From: Actinomycetospora termitidis
GTDB lineage: Bacteria; Actinomycetota; Actinomycetes; Mycobacteriales; Pseudonocardiaceae
Assembly (NCBI RefSeq): GCF_030286555.1
Contig: NZ_JASVWF010000003.1
Span: forward strand, 186,001-250,000
Direction: 5' to 3'
DNA: 64,000 nucleotides
Both the position numbers and the translations under genes were made by a program. The notes under the pieces were generated by a model. The model was not told the DNA's origin. It did no database searches and saw only the letters and a program-made list of their open reading frames with translations. Shown in pieces: positions 18,379 to 27,479 of this stretch. How positions within the stretch are numbered: position 1 is the first letter of the stretch; every line of letters begins with the position of its first letter.

Positions 18379-19040
18379 GACTCGTCCACCCCGTCTCGGA
18401 TGAAGCCGCGGTCGCGCGCGGTGTCGGTCAGGGCCTCCCGCAGCTGGCGGCGGCCCCGGTGCAGGCGCGACATCACGGTGCCGATCGGCGTGCCCATGAT
18501 CTCGGCGATCTCCTTGTAGGCGAACCCCTCGACGTCGGCGAGGTAGACCGCCATGCGGAAGTCGTCCGGCAGGGCCTGCAGCGCGTCGCGGATGTCGGTG
18601 TCCGGCAGCCGGTCCAGCGCCTCGGCCTCCGCGCTCGGGAGGCCCGCCGACGAGTGCTCGGCCGACTGCGAGAGCTGGTAGTCGGTGATCTCGTCGGTGG
18701 AGTTCTGCTGCGGCTGCCGCTGCTTCTTGCGGTACGTGTTGATGTAGGAGTTCGTGAGGATCCGGTACAGCCAGGCCTTCAGGTTCGTCCCGGGCTTGAA
18801 CGACGTGAAGGAGGAGTAGGCCTTGAGCACGGTCTCCTGGACCAGGTCCTCGGCGTCCGGCGGATTGCGGGTCATCCGCATCGCGGCCGCGTAGAGCTGG
18901 TCGACCATCGGCATCACGTCGCGCTCGAAGCGTTCGGCACGCTGCGCGACGGACTCGGTCTCCAGGTCCGCGGGTGTCGACCCGCCCTGCTGAACGTCCG
19001 TCGCAGCGTCCACCGCCGCCTCGTCGACCGCCTCGGACAC
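18375..19040 (-). CDS. sigR: ECF sigma factor of the SigR/SigH thiol-oxidative stress type
   Basis: 221 residues from a GTG preceded by AAGGGAG four bases upstream. Region 2 is [20 protein letters not shown] with [20 protein letters not shown]; region 4 is [20 protein letters not shown] followed by [10 protein letters not shown]. It directs RNA polymerase to thiol-stress promoters and is held by the anti-sigma factor encoded immediately downstream. The frame stays open to an ATG at 19172, which would add 44 residues. In Streptomyces coelicolor a longer, unstable SigR' isoform is made from such an upstream start, but no ribosome-binding site is evident here for it. Confidence 0.93.
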   Translation of the reverse strand: MSEAVDEAAVDAATDVQQGGSTPADLETESVAQRAERFERDVMPMVDQLYAAAMRMTRNPPDAEDLVQETVLKAYSSFTSFKPGTNLKAWLYRILTNSYINTYRKKQRQPQQNSTDEITDYQLSQSAEHSSAGLPSAEAEALDRLPDTDIRDALQALPDDFRMAVYLADVEGFAYKEIAEIMGTPIGTVMSRLHRGRRQLREALTDTARDRGFIRDGVDES

Positions 19041-19225
19041 CGCACTCCCTTCGCGCCACGTCTCGATCGTGGCGACGGATCGCGGTGAGGTTACCCGTGT
19101 CGGCGTGCGGACACCCCCTTCATCGGGTGTGAGGAGCCGGATCGGGGTCCGCTCCATCGTCATGGCTGGCATGTCGGTGCCAACACGATCCGGGGTGCGC
19201 GTGTTCCCGGCCGTAGGCTCCGCCC

Positions 19226-19708
19226 GTGGCTCGGAAGACCGCCGCCGGCACCCCCGCGCTGGCCCTGCTCGCGGCGGCCGGCGTGGCCGTCACCACCCAC
19301 ACCTACGAAGCACCCGGCGTCGCCGCGTACGGCACCGAGGCTGCCGACGCCCTCGGCCTCGACCACGCGCGGGTGTTCAAGACGCTGGTGGCCGAGGTCG
19401 ACGGCAAGCCGGTGCTCGCGATGGTCCCGGTGTCGGGACAGCTCGACCTCAAGGCCCTCGCGGCCGCGCGCGGCGGCAAGAGGGCCGTGATGGCCAACGT
19501 CGCCGTGGCGGAGCGGCTGACCGGTTCCGTCGCAGGCGGTATCTCCCCGCTCGGCTCCCGGCAGCGGCTACCCGTCGTCGTGGACGAATCCGCTCTCGGC
19601 TTCGCCACGATCTTCTGCAGCGCCGGCAAGCGCGGGCTGCAGATGGAGCTCGCGCCCGCCGACCTCGTCACGACGGCGGGTGCGACGACGGCCGCTGTCG
19701 CCGGTTAG
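19226..19708 (+). CDS. ybaK: Cys-tRNA(Pro)/prolyl-tRNA editing deacylase, YbaK type
   Basis: 160 residues from a GTG. YbaK/EbsC fold: [58 protein letters not shown] and [14 protein letters not shown]. These include the conserved Lys and GGISP loop that hydrolyse Cys mischarged on tRNA-Pro. Its stop overlaps the stop of the convergent alcohol dehydrogenase gene by four bases. Confidence 0.9.
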   Translation: MARKTAAGTPALALLAAAGVAVTTHTYEAPGVAAYGTEAADALGLDHARVFKTLVAEVDGKPVLAMVPVSGQLDLKALAAARGGKRAVMANVAVAERLTGSVAGGISPLGSRQRLPVVVDESALGFATIFCSAGKRGLQMELAPADLVTTAGATTAAVAG

Positions 19709-20733
19709 GGCATCTCCACGACGAAGCGGAAGCGCACGTCCCCGCGACCCAACCGGTCGAGCGCGGACGGCAGCGCCTCCGGCGTCACGGTCTCGACGTC
19801 GGCGACGATCCCGTGCTCGGCGCAGAAGTCCAGCATCTCCCGCGTCGCGGGCACGCCCGCCGAGCCGGTCCCGACGAGGCGCTTCTCGCCCACGACCAGC
19901 GACATCGGGTCGAGGTCGAGCCGCTGCGGCGGGATGCCGGCGAGCACGTAGGTGCCGTCGACGCGCAGCGCCTCGAAGTACGGCGCGAGGTCCATCGGGT
20001 GGCCGGTGGTGTCCAGCAGGACGTCGAAGCGGCGACGCTGATCAGCCAGGCCCGACGACGTCACCACCACGTCGTCCGCCCCCAGTTCCTTCGCGGCCTG
20101 CGCCTTGGCCGCGCTCGTCGTCAGCGCCACCGTCTCGGCACCGAGCGCGTGGGCGAACTTCAGCGCCACGTGGCCGAGCCCGCCCACACCGATCACGCCG
20201 ACGGTCGTCCCGGGCCCGACGCCGTAGCGCCGCAGCGGGGCCCAGGTCGTCACGCCCGCGCACAGCAGCGGGGCCGCGCCGGCCGGGTCGAGCGCCGTCG
20301 GGAGCCGGTAGGTGAAGCCCCGGTCGACCACGATCTCCGTCGAGAACCCGCCCTGGGTCACCCCGCCGGAGACCCGGTCGGCGCCGCCGTAGGTGAGGGT
20401 CGGGAAGGCGTCGCAGTCGTTCTCCCGGCCCGCGCGGCACGGGCCGCAGACCCCGCAGGAGTCGACGATGTTCCCGACGGCGATCCGGTCGCCCTCGACG
20501 AGGTCGGTCACCTCGGACCCGACGGCCGCCACCACCCCGGTCATCTCGTGGCCCGCGACCAGCGGGAACGACGACGGGTCGCCGTGGGCCAGGGAGTGCA
20601 GGTCGGTCGCGCAGACGCCGCAGTGCGTGACGCGGACGACGACGTCGGACGGGCGCGGGTCGCGCCGGGAGAAGGTCCAGGGCGCGGGGGCGGCGCCGGG
20701 GGTGGCGGCGGCCCAGCCGGTGACCTCGTGCAT
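19705..20733 (-). CDS. Zinc-dependent NAD(P) alcohol dehydrogenase (cinnamyl-alcohol/YahK-like)
   Basis: 342 residues from an ATG with AAAGGA six bases upstream. MDR superfamily: catalytic zinc ligands in HCGVCATDLH and GHEMTGVVAAVG, and the structural zinc loop CGVCGPCRAGRENDC. The dinucleotide-binding motif is VGVIGVGGLGHVALKFA. The substrate is probably an aldehyde or alcohol in detoxification. The promoter faces a divergent TetR gene, with two matching operator palindromes between them, suggesting repression by that regulator. Confidence 0.9.
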   Translation of the reverse strand: MHEVTGWAAATPGAAPAPWTFSRRDPRPSDVVVRVTHCGVCATDLHSLAHGDPSSFPLVAGHEMTGVVAAVGSEVTDLVEGDRIAVGNIVDSCGVCGPCRAGRENDCDAFPTLTYGGADRVSGGVTQGGFSTEIVVDRGFTYRLPTALDPAGAAPLLCAGVTTWAPLRRYGVGPGTTVGVIGVGGLGHVALKFAHALGAETVALTTSAAKAQAAKELGADDVVVTSSGLADQRRRFDVLLDTTGHPMDLAPYFEALRVDGTYVLAGIPPQRLDLDPMSLVVGEKRLVGTGSAGVPATREMLDFCAEHGIVADVETVTPEALPSALDRLGRGDVRFRFVVEMP

Positions 20734-20749
20734 GTCGCGTCCTTTCGAA

Positions 20750-20763
20750 ACGAACCGGTTGGT
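20750..20763. promoter_or_regulatory. TetR-type operator, proximal to the dehydrogenase
   Basis: ACGAACCGGTTGGT, 13 of 14 positions matching the perfect palindrome 35 bases away. It starts 17 bases before the dehydrogenase ATG, overlapping its leader and the ribosome-binding region. Confidence 0.7.
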
Positions 20764-20784
20764 TGCTCACGACGCTAGCACGTG

Positions 20785-20798
20785 ACCAACCGGTTGGT
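20785..20798. promoter_or_regulatory. TetR-type operator, proximal to the regulator gene
   Basis: ACCAACCGGTTGGT, a perfect 14-base palindrome ending 12 bases before the TetR start. Centre-to-centre distance from the other site is 35 bases. Confidence 0.8.
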
Positions 20799-20810
20799 TA
20801 GGATCAGGCG

Positions 20811-21383
20811 ATGCCGAAGGACGGGAGCGCGACCCGACGACGCCTGCTCGACGCGGCGACCGCCGAGTTCTCCGCCCGCGGGATCGCCGGGGCCCGGGTC
20901 GACCGGATCGCCGCGGCGGCCGAGGCCAACAAGGCGCAGATCTACGCGTGGTTCGACTCCAAGGACGGGCTGTTCGACGCGGTCTTCCACGAACACCTGG
21001 CGCTGATCGTCGATCTCGTGCCCTTCGACGCACGGGACCTGCCGGGCTACGCGGTGCGGCTCTACGACGCGTACCTGGACGAGCCGGCGGTGATCCTGCT
21101 GGCGGTGTGGGCGCGCCTGGAGCGTGTCCCGGTCGGCGACCTGCTCGTCGACGTCGGCGACGAGGTGGCGCGCAAGCTCGCGGCCGTCGCGGCGGCGCAG
21201 GAGGAGGGCCTGATCGACCCGGCGTTCGACCCGGGCGACGTGTACTCGCTGGTCATCGCCCTGTCGATGACCTGGTCCCCCGCGGCCACCGTCATCGCCG
21301 CCGCCCCGGACGACCCGGAGGCCGACCACACCCGCCGTCGGGAAGCCCTGGCGCGAGCGGTCCGCGGCGCCCTCGGCCCCTGA
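20811..21383 (+). CDS. TetR family transcriptional regulator
   Basis: 190 residues. The N-terminal helix-turn-helix is in ATRRRLLDAATAEFSARGIA, then VDRIAAAAEANKAQIYAWF, the classical TetR DNA-binding region (residues 7-55). The ligand domain ends with a helix rich in Ala and Arg and resembles members with a TetR_C_17-like C-terminus. It is divergent from the alcohol dehydrogenase. The two palindromes in the 77-base gap imply autoregulation and control of the enzyme. Its ligand is unknown, plausibly an aldehyde or the enzyme's substrate. Confidence 0.9.
   Translation: MPKDGSATRRRLLDAATAEFSARGIAGARVDRIAAAAEANKAQIYAWFDSKDGLFDAVFHEHLALIVDLVPFDARDLPGYAVRLYDAYLDEPAVILLAVWARLERVPVGDLLVDVGDEVARKLAAVAAAQEEGLIDPAFDPGDVYSLVIALSMTWSPAATVIAAAPDDPEADHTRRREALARAVRGALGP
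21330..21344 (-). repeat. Iterated motif TTCCCGACGNCGGGT, exact copy
   Basis: In the 3' part of the tetR gene, reading Thr-Arg-Arg-Arg-Glu across the motif, a different reading frame from the copies in the transporter gene. Confidence 0.7.
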
Positions 21384-21439
21384 TCACTTTCGGGGGGCGT
21401 GGCCGGAAAACGTACGACCTCGCCGGTTCACTGACGGTC

Positions 21440-22276
21440 ATGCGCGTGCTCGCCGTCGTCCTCGTGCTCCTGGCGTCGCTCGCCGGGTGCGCCTCGCTCG
21501 GCCTCGGGCGCGACGACAGCGCGGCCGGGACGGCGGCGCGCGACGGGGTCGGCGGCGACAGCGGCACGGCGGAGTCGGTACGCTCCGCGGCCCGCGCGAC
21601 CGCGGACTCGGGTGGAGCCACGATCGCGATCGACTCCCGCGGCCCGGCCCGCGACCGGTCCATCACGACGACGGGGAACGGCACCCTCGACTTCCGGGGC
21701 CGCACGGTCTCGGCGACGCTGCGCACGGGCGACCTCGGCCGGGTCGACGCGCTCGCGGTGGGCCGGACGGCGTTCGGGGCGCTCCCGCCGCGGGCGATAA
21801 ACGACATCTCCCGGGGCCGGCCGTGGGTGGCCGTCTCGCTCGACGACGTCGACACCGGGCTCTACGCGGACACCGTGATCCAGCTCGGCTCCGGGGTCAC
21901 GGGCAACTCGGCGGACCTCATGACGGTCCTCGGGGCGATCCGCGACGACGTCGTGGTGGTCGGGCCGGAGAAGGTCGCGAACTTCTCGACGGTGCACCTG
22001 CGCGGCTCCGTCGACCTCGCGCGGCTGCGGACGCTCGCGCCGGACCTCGGGGCGGCGGTCGACCGTGCGAACACCGAGCTCGGGCTCGCCGTCCTGCCGG
22101 TGGACGTGTGGCTGGACACCGAGGGGCGGGTCCGGCAGGTCACCGAGACCCTGGTGCCGGACCGGGCGAGCACGACGACGACGCTGCTGGACATCGCCCC
22201 GCAGCGCACCGTCGTCGCGCCGCCCGCGGAGAGGGTGCGCGACCTGTTCACGGAGCTGCGGCTCCGGGCGCGGTGA
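21440..22276 (+). CDS. Putative lipoprotein, LppX/LprG-like
   Basis: 278 residues from an ATG. The signal peptide RVLAVVLVLLASLAGC gives a lipobox Cys at 17, followed by a disordered Gly/Ser/Ala stretch. The remainder is β-rich with repeated patterns such as ATIAIDSRG, GNGTLDFRGRTVSATLR and LPVDVWLDTEGRVRQVTETL. This is reminiscent of the LppX_LprAFG and LolA-like lipid-carrier folds of actinobacteria. That assignment is a judgement from pattern only. The gene lies 56 bases after tetR and may be co-transcribed. Confidence 0.7.
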   Translation: MRVLAVVLVLLASLAGCASLGLGRDDSAAGTAARDGVGGDSGTAESVRSAARATADSGGATIAIDSRGPARDRSITTTGNGTLDFRGRTVSATLRTGDLGRVDALAVGRTAFGALPPRAINDISRGRPWVAVSLDDVDTGLYADTVIQLGSGVTGNSADLMTVLGAIRDDVVVVGPEKVANFSTVHLRGSVDLARLRTLAPDLGAAVDRANTELGLAVLPVDVWLDTEGRVRQVTETLVPDRASTTTTLLDIAPQRTVVAPPAERVRDLFTELRLRAR

Positions 22277-22280
22277 AGGG

Positions 22281-22937
22281 TCAGTCCAGCTCGAGCCCCT
22301 GCGGCAGCGGGGGGAAGAACCGCGCGATCCACGGCTCGATCGCCTCCCGCACCGGGCCCTTGGCCTTCAGCGAGTGGTCCCCGCGCACCGTCACCACCTC
22401 GCGGTGCGGCGCGACAGGCGGGACCCCGAAGCGGTCGCGGTCGCCGGACACGGCGAGCACCGGGATGCCGGCGTCGGACACGGCGTCGATCTCGGGCGAG
22501 CGGTCGGGTCGCGTCCCGTCCTTGCGGGCCGGGGCGAGCAGCGGGAACGCCAGCGCGAGGACGCCGACGGGGCGCTTCTCGGCCGCCACCGCACCCCGGC
22601 ACGCCACCCGCGCGCCCGACGACCGGCCACCGTGGACCTGGTCGGTGTCCGGGAACCGCTCCGTCAGCTCCGTCAGCACGCACGCCCAGGCCTCGTCGAG
22701 CTGCGCGGCCGGTGGCGGCGCCTTGCGCCCCGCGACGCGGTAGGGCTGGAGGACCCGCGCCACCGCGATCGGCACGGGTGCGCTCGTGGCGGCGGCGAGC
22801 AGGTCCGGGGCCTCGATGCCGCCGCCGGCTCCGTGGCCCAGCACGAGCAGGCCCCCGCAGTAGCTCGCGTGCTCCAGGTGCACGACGGCGGGTCCGTGCG
22901 GGGTGGGGACCTCGAACTCGTCGACCTCGACGATCAC
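22281..22937 (-). CDS. Alpha/beta hydrolase of the KANL3/Tex30-like family
   Basis: 218 residues from a GTG overlapping the upstream SRAP stop (GTGA). LVLGHGAGGGIEAPDL is the oxyanion region. The nucleophile lies in HGGRSSGARVACRGA, the acid in VLAVSGDRDRFG and the His in VRGDHSLK, giving a full Ser-Asp-His triad. It is small, with no signal peptide, so a cytoplasmic hydrolase of unknown substrate. It is coupled to the SRAP gene, as is seen in other actinobacteria. Confidence 0.8.
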   Translation of the reverse strand: MIVEVDEFEVPTPHGPAVVHLEHASYCGGLLVLGHGAGGGIEAPDLLAAATSAPVPIAVARVLQPYRVAGRKAPPPAAQLDEAWACVLTELTERFPDTDQVHGGRSSGARVACRGAVAAEKRPVGVLALAFPLLAPARKDGTRPDRSPEIDAVSDAGIPVLAVSGDRDRFGVPPVAPHREVVTVRGDHSLKAKGPVREAIEPWIARFFPPLPQGLELD

Positions 22938-23707
22938 GACGGGTTGACCGACTCGAGGTCCAGACCCTGCTGCTCGGGCTGCTCGTGGTCCTCCTCGATC
23001 AGCTCCGCCCCGTGGTTGCGGACGTTGTTGACCTTCGACGACACCTGCCGCATCTCGATCGCGGCGAGGATCTCCTCAGACGGTGCGAGCAGCCCGGTCG
23101 GGTCGTCGTTCTCCGGGTCGAGCCAGTCGGCCCACCGGTCGGGCGGGAGCACCAGCGGCATCCGGTGGTGGATCTCGGTCAGCGGACCGGCGGAGTCGAT
23201 CGTGACGACGGTGGTGGAGACCAGCGGGTCCGCGCCCCGCTCCGGGCGCCACGTCTCCCAGAGCCCGGCCAGCGCGAGGGACCGGCCGGCGAAGGTCGAG
23301 TCGGCGGCGAAGGTCATGAAGTACGGGGTCTTCTGCTTGCCGTCGCGCAGCCACTCGAACCAGCCGTCCGCCGGGAGCAGGCAGCGTCGGGACGCCGCCG
23401 CCTTGCGGAACGCCGGCTTCTCCAGCAACGACTCGCCGCGCGCGTTGATCATCCGGTTCCCGACCGACGGGTCCTTGGCCCACGACGGCACGAGGCCCCA
23501 CTTCATGGCGCGGACGGAGCGCTCGAGCGACGCCGGGTCGGGCGTCCCGTCCTCGTCCCGCGGGTGCCGGTCCACGACGCCCGGGATCGTCAGCGTGGGC
23601 GCGACGTTGTACTCCGGGGTGTCCAGCGTCCCGTCCGTGGCGTCCCGCGCGTCGAACTCCTCGGCCAGGTCGGCCGGATCCTTGGCGAGGGCGTATCGAC
23701 CGCACAT
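22934..23707 (-). CDS. SRAP family protein (abasic-site DNA crosslinker, YedK/HMCES-like)
   Basis: 257 residues starting MCGRYALAKDP. Cys2, which becomes N-terminal after Met removal, forms the thiazolidine crosslink with abasic sites in single-stranded DNA. Other conserved parts are visible: YNVAPT, MKWGLVPSWAKDP, INARGESLLEKPAFR, RCLLPADGWFEW (catalytic Glu) and EIHHRMPLVLP (His). It protects abasic sites during replication. The gene is divergent from aroA, with starts about 27 bases apart, and is followed by a coupled hydrolase gene. Confidence 0.93.
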   Translation of the reverse strand: MCGRYALAKDPADLAEEFDARDATDGTLDTPEYNVAPTLTIPGVVDRHPRDEDGTPDPASLERSVRAMKWGLVPSWAKDPSVGNRMINARGESLLEKPAFRKAAASRRCLLPADGWFEWLRDGKQKTPYFMTFAADSTFAGRSLALAGLWETWRPERGADPLVSTTVVTIDSAGPLTEIHHRMPLVLPPDRWADWLDPENDDPTGLLAPSEEILAAIEMRQVSSKVNNVRNHGAELIEEDHEQPEQQGLDLESVNPS

Positions 23708-23734
23708 ACCTGACGATCCTGCCAGGATGAGGCC

Positions 23735-25132
23735 GTGAGCAGTCCCTGGAGCGCGCCCGCCGCCGACGGCCCCGTGCACGGGACCGTCGCCGTCCCGGGC
23801 TCGAAGTCCGTCACCAACCGCGCGCTGCTGCTGGCGGCCCTGGCCACCGACGGTGTCCCGCGCACGGTCGCCGGGGCCGCGCGCTCCCGCGACACGCGAC
23901 TCATGGTCGACGGGCTCGCGGCCCTCGGCGCCGGGACAGCGGTGCGCGAGGGCCGCGACGGCACCGTCGACGTCGATCTCGTCCCCGCGCACCGGCTGCG
24001 GGCCGGCCGGGTCGACTGCGGGCTCGCCGGCACCGTCATGCGTTTCCTCCCGCCCGCGGCCGCGCTGGCCGACGGGCCCGTCGAGTTCGACGGCGACCCG
24101 CACGCCCGCACGCGGCCGATGGGCGGCGTGCTCGAGGGCCTGCGCGGGCTCGGCGTCGCGCTGGAGCCCGCGGACGCCGACCGGCTGCCGTTCACCGTCC
24201 TCGGCCGCGGCGGCGTGCGCGGCGGATCGGTGACCGTCGACGCGTCCGCCTCCTCGCAGTTCGTCTCCGGGCTGCTGCTCTCCGGCGCCCGGTACGACGA
24301 CGGGGTGGCCGTCACCTCGTCCACGACCGTGCCGTCCCTGCCGCACGTCGACATGACCGTGACGATGCTGCGCCTCGCCGGCGTCACCGTGACCAGCGAG
24401 GACGGGCCTGGGGCGAGCGGAGCGACGGGGGGTGCACGCTGGGCGGTCTCCCCCGGACCCGTCACTCCCGACGCGCGGTTCGTCGTGGAACCGGACCTCT
24501 CCGGCGCCGCGGTCTACCTCGCCGCGGCGATGATCACCGGAGGCCGGGTCACGGTGGCGGGCTGGCCCGAGCGGCGGCCGGCGGCTAACCCGGAGCGGCA
24601 CACCCAGTCCCGCCACGACCTGCCCGACCTCCAGCCGCTGGCCGCGGTCCGCCGGGCGCTGGAGGCGTTCGGCGCGGAGCTCACCGAGGGCCCGGACGGC
24701 CTCACGGTGCAGGGCCCCGAGCGGCTGCGCGGGGTCGACGTCGACCTCGGCGAGATCGGCGAGCTCACCCCGACCGTCACCGCGCTCGCCGTGGTCGCGG
24801 GTCTGGCCGGGGAGTCGTCGCGGCTGCGCGGGGTCGCGCACATCCGGGGGCACGAGACCGACCGGCTCGCCGCCCTCGTCGCCGAGTGCGCGGCGATCGG
24901 CGCGCAGGTGCGCGAGACCGAGGACGGACTGGAGGTCCACCCGGCGTCGGGACTGACCCCGACCCGGCCGTGGGGCGCCTACGCCGACCACCGCATGGCG
25001 ACGGCGGGTGCGCTGCTCGGGCTGGTGGTGCCGGGCCTCGAGATCGACGACGTGGGCGCGACGAGCAAGACCCTGCCGGACTTCGCCGCCGACTGGTCGG
25101 CGCTGGTGCGCGGGACGATGGCCGTTCGGTGA
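23735..25132 (+). CDS. aroA: 3-phosphoshikimate 1-carboxyvinyltransferase (EPSP synthase)
   Basis: 465 residues, shikimate pathway enzyme joining PEP to shikimate-3-phosphate. Signatures are [69 protein letters not shown] [13 protein letters not shown] and [15 protein letters not shown]. Compared with mycobacterial AroA it carries about 18 extra residues after VTVAGWP (around residues 283-300, bases 24580-24635). An additional Gly-rich loop ([10 protein letters not shown]) lies earlier. rsgA overlaps its stop. Confidence 0.95.
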   Translation: MSSPWSAPAADGPVHGTVAVPGSKSVTNRALLLAALATDGVPRTVAGAARSRDTRLMVDGLAALGAGTAVREGRDGTVDVDLVPAHRLRAGRVDCGLAGTVMRFLPPAAALADGPVEFDGDPHARTRPMGGVLEGLRGLGVALEPADADRLPFTVLGRGGVRGGSVTVDASASSQFVSGLLLSGARYDDGVAVTSSTTVPSLPHVDMTVTMLRLAGVTVTSEDGPGASGATGGARWAVSPGPVTPDARFVVEPDLSGAAVYLAAAMITGGRVTVAGWPERRPAANPERHTQSRHDLPDLQPLAAVRRALEAFGAELTEGPDGLTVQGPERLRGVDVDLGEIGELTPTVTALAVVAGLAGESSRLRGVAHIRGHETDRLAALVAECAAIGAQVRETEDGLEVHPASGLTPTRPWGAYADHRMATAGALLGLVVPGLEIDDVGATSKTLPDFAADWSALVRGTMAVR

Positions 25133-26142
25133 GCCCCCGCAGCGCCGCCGGGCGGTACGACGAGAGCGACGTCCGGGTCCGCCCCGGCAAGGGCACACGG
25201 CCCCGCTCGAAGCGCCGGCCCGAGCACGCGGACGCCCGCCCGGCCATGGTCGTGGGGGTCGACCGGGGGCGCTGGACCTGCGCCCCGGACGACGAGCCGG
25301 GTGCCCGCGTCATCGCGATGCGCGCCCGGGAGCTGGGACGCACACCGGTCGTCGTCGGGGACCACGTCGACCTCGTGGGCGACACCTCCGGCGCCGAGGA
25401 CACCCTGGCGCGGATCGTCCGGGTGGCCGACCGCACCAGCGTGCTCCGCCGCACCGCAGATGACACCGACCCCTACGAGCGGGTCGTCGTCGCGAACGCC
25501 GACAACCTCGTCATCGTCACCGCGCTGGCCGACCCCACCCCGCGCACCGGCTTCGTCGACCGCTGCCTCGTCGCGGCCTACGCCGGCGGTCTCGACCCCG
25601 TGCTGTGCCTGACCAAGGCCGACCTCGCCGACCCGGACTCGTTCGCCGCCGAGTACGCGGAGCTGGACCTGCCCGTGGTCGTCACCCGCTCCGACCAGGA
25701 CCCGGACCAGCTGCGGGACCTCCTGCACGACGAGGTGTCTGCCCTGATCGGGCACTCCGGGGTGGGCAAGTCGACGCTGGTCAACGCGCTCGTCCCGGAC
25801 GCGGAGCGGGCGGTGGGCGTGGTCAGCGGGGTCGGCAAGGGACGCCACACGTCCACCTCCGCCGTCGCCCTCGGCCTTCCCGACGGCGGGTGGGTGGTGG
25901 ACACCCCGGGCGTGCGGTCGTTCGGGCTGGCGCACATCTCCCCCGACGACGTCGTGGCCGCGTTCGGCGACCTCGCGACCGCGGTCGAGGACTGCCCGCG
26001 CGGCTGCTCGCACCTGGGCCCGCCCGCCGACCCCGAGTGCGCACTGGACCCGATGGTCGAGGCGGGGACCCTGTCGGCGGGCCGCCTGGACGCCCTGCGC
26101 CGCGTCCTGACGGCGCTGCGCATCCCGGCCTGGGAGATCTAG
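25129..26142 (+). CDS. rsgA: Ribosome small-subunit-dependent GTPase A
   Basis: 337 residues from a GTG overlapping the aroA stop (GTGA). Circularly permuted GTPase involved in late 30S assembly: an OB-like N-terminal domain, G4 LTKAD, G1 [10 protein letters not shown]3 DTPG, and a C-terminal zinc site (CPRGCSH...PECAL). The N-terminus has a basic, disordered stretch ([14 protein letters not shown]). aroA-rsgA linkage is common in actinobacteria. An exact copy of the iterated motif lies at 25877. Confidence 0.94.
   Translation: MSPRSAAGRYDESDVRVRPGKGTRPRSKRRPEHADARPAMVVGVDRGRWTCAPDDEPGARVIAMRARELGRTPVVVGDHVDLVGDTSGAEDTLARIVRVADRTSVLRRTADDTDPYERVVVANADNLVIVTALADPTPRTGFVDRCLVAAYAGGLDPVLCLTKADLADPDSFAAEYAELDLPVVVTRSDQDPDQLRDLLHDEVSALIGHSGVGKSTLVNALVPDAERAVGVVSGVGKGRHTSTSAVALGLPDGGWVVDTPGVRSFGLAHISPDDVVAAFGDLATAVEDCPRGCSHLGPPADPECALDPMVEAGTLSAGRLDALRRVLTALRIPAWEI
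25877..25891 (+). repeat. Iterated motif TTCCCGACGNCGGGT, exact copy
   Basis: Within rsgA, reading Leu-Pro-Asp-Gly-Gly. Confidence 0.7.
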
Positions 26143-26603
26143 GTCAGGGTGTAGGCGTCGTAGACCACCGCCGACGCCCGGCGGCGGGCCACGGCCACCG
26201 TCAGGACCCGGGTCATCCAGGCGTACTGCGGCGCGGAGGTCTCGAACGTCGCGTGCACGCGGAAGTAGTACGACGCCGGGTCGGCGTCCTCGCCGCGGGC
26301 CAGCGCGGCCAGGACCTCGGGCGGGCCGGAGCGGACGCCCGCCGTCCGGATGAAGACGTCCGCGCCGTCGTGGGCGCGGAGCAGGTAGCGCGTGTCGATG
26401 GTGGTCGCGCCGTCGGCGTGGATCACCTGCCAGTCCGCGCCGCCCGGCACGACGATCCCGGCGAAGCGCTCGCCGGTGACCGTGCCGCCGACGATCGGGA
26501 CGATGCGGCGGTGCCCGGCGTCGGTGACCCCCAGGTCGACCGGCGCGTCCAGCTCCACGTCGACGTGGGCCAGGAACTCCAGGCCGGGCACGGGCAGCGT
26601 CAC
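26139..26603 (-). CDS. DUF3237 family protein
   Basis: 154 residues from a GTG that overlaps the SDR stop (GTGA). Begins LPVPGLEFLAHVDVELDAP and contains VTGERFAGIVVPGGADWQ and TRYLLRAHDGADVFIRTAG, typical of DUF3237 β-barrel proteins, whose role is unknown. It is translationally coupled to the SDR gene, so the two likely act in one pathway. Its stop overlaps the rsgA stop by four bases in convergent orientation. Confidence 0.85.
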   Translation of the reverse strand: MTLPVPGLEFLAHVDVELDAPVDLGVTDAGHRRIVPIVGGTVTGERFAGIVVPGGADWQVIHADGATTIDTRYLLRAHDGADVFIRTAGVRSGPPEVLAALARGEDADPASYYFRVHATFETSAPQYAWMTRVLTVAVARRRASAVVYDAYTLT

Positions 26604-27427
26604 AGGTGGGCCCCGACCAGCTCCAGGCTGCGCGCGCGCAGGGTGGCGCGCGCCTCGGGGTCCGCGGCCTGGGCGTTCGGGCGGGTCTCGGACTGCCGGT
26701 CGTAGAAGCGCCCGGAGACGCCCTCGACGGCGGGGTCGAGGACGAGGCGTCGGGTCGCCGCCACGCCGGACTCGAGGGTGTCGACGCTGCGCCCGATCTC
26801 GTCCAGGACGATCTTGGTGGGCATGTAGGTGCCCGGGTGCAGGGCGTTCGCGGTGACCTCGGCGGCGGGCAGGCGCTCCGCGAGGTCGACCACGTGCAGG
26901 ATCTGGGCGAGCTTGCTCTGCCCGTAGGCACGTCCGCCGTCGTAGGACCGTTCGAGCATGAGGTCGTCGAAGTCGAGCGGGGCCTGACCGAGCGACGCGA
27001 CGTGCACGACGCGGGAGGCCGTGCCGGACGCCGAGGCGCGCAGCACCGGCAGGAGCTTCTCGGTGAGCAGGAAGGTCGCGAGGTAGTTCACGGCGAACCG
27101 GAGCTCGTACCCGTCGCGGCTGGTGCTCCGCTGACGCCCGTCGGGCTCACCGGTGCCGATGCCGGCGTTGTTGACCAGCACGTGCAGCTCCCCGGCACGC
27201 TCGGCGACCTCGTCGGCGGCGCGGGCGACCTGACCGAGGTCGGCGAGGTCCGCCCACACGGTGAGGGGCGGGTGGGCGGCCTGCCGGCCGACCTCGGCGG
27301 CGAGCTCGTCCAGCCGTTCCTCGGACCGACCGTGCAGGACGAGGCGGACGTCCCGGGCGGCGAGGTCGAGCGCGAGGGCGCGGCCGAGGCCGTCGGTGGC
27401 GCCCGTGATGGCGACGGTACGGGGCAT
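26600..27427 (-). CDS. Short-chain dehydrogenase/reductase
   Basis: 275 residues. Classical SDR: cofactor motif TGATDGLGRALALDLA, VNNAGIGTG, and catalytic Ser-Tyr-Lys with YGQSKLAQI. The Arg residues after the second strand (HGRSEERL) suggest NADP(H). It resembles retinol dehydrogenase-like SDRs. The ATG is chosen because upstream sequence in frame is antisense to the divergent photolyase-like gene. It is coupled to the DUF3237 gene. Confidence 0.88.
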   Translation of the reverse strand: MPRTVAITGATDGLGRALALDLAARDVRLVLHGRSEERLDELAAEVGRQAAHPPLTVWADLADLGQVARAADEVAERAGELHVLVNNAGIGTGEPDGRQRSTSRDGYELRFAVNYLATFLLTEKLLPVLRASASGTASRVVHVASLGQAPLDFDDLMLERSYDGGRAYGQSKLAQILHVVDLAERLPAAEVTANALHPGTYMPTKIVLDEIGRSVDTLESGVAATRRLVLDPAVEGVSGRFYDRQSETRPNAQAADPEARATLRARSLELVGAHL

Positions 27428-27479
27428 GGTGGGTGCGACGCGTCGGGATGGATCGGTATTCCCGGGGTACGCCCGACTG

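Noticed and set aside
18375..19172. ATG at 19172 as the main sigR start
   Set aside because: It lacks a ribosome-binding site, while the GTG at 19040 has AAGGGAG and yields the usual family length.
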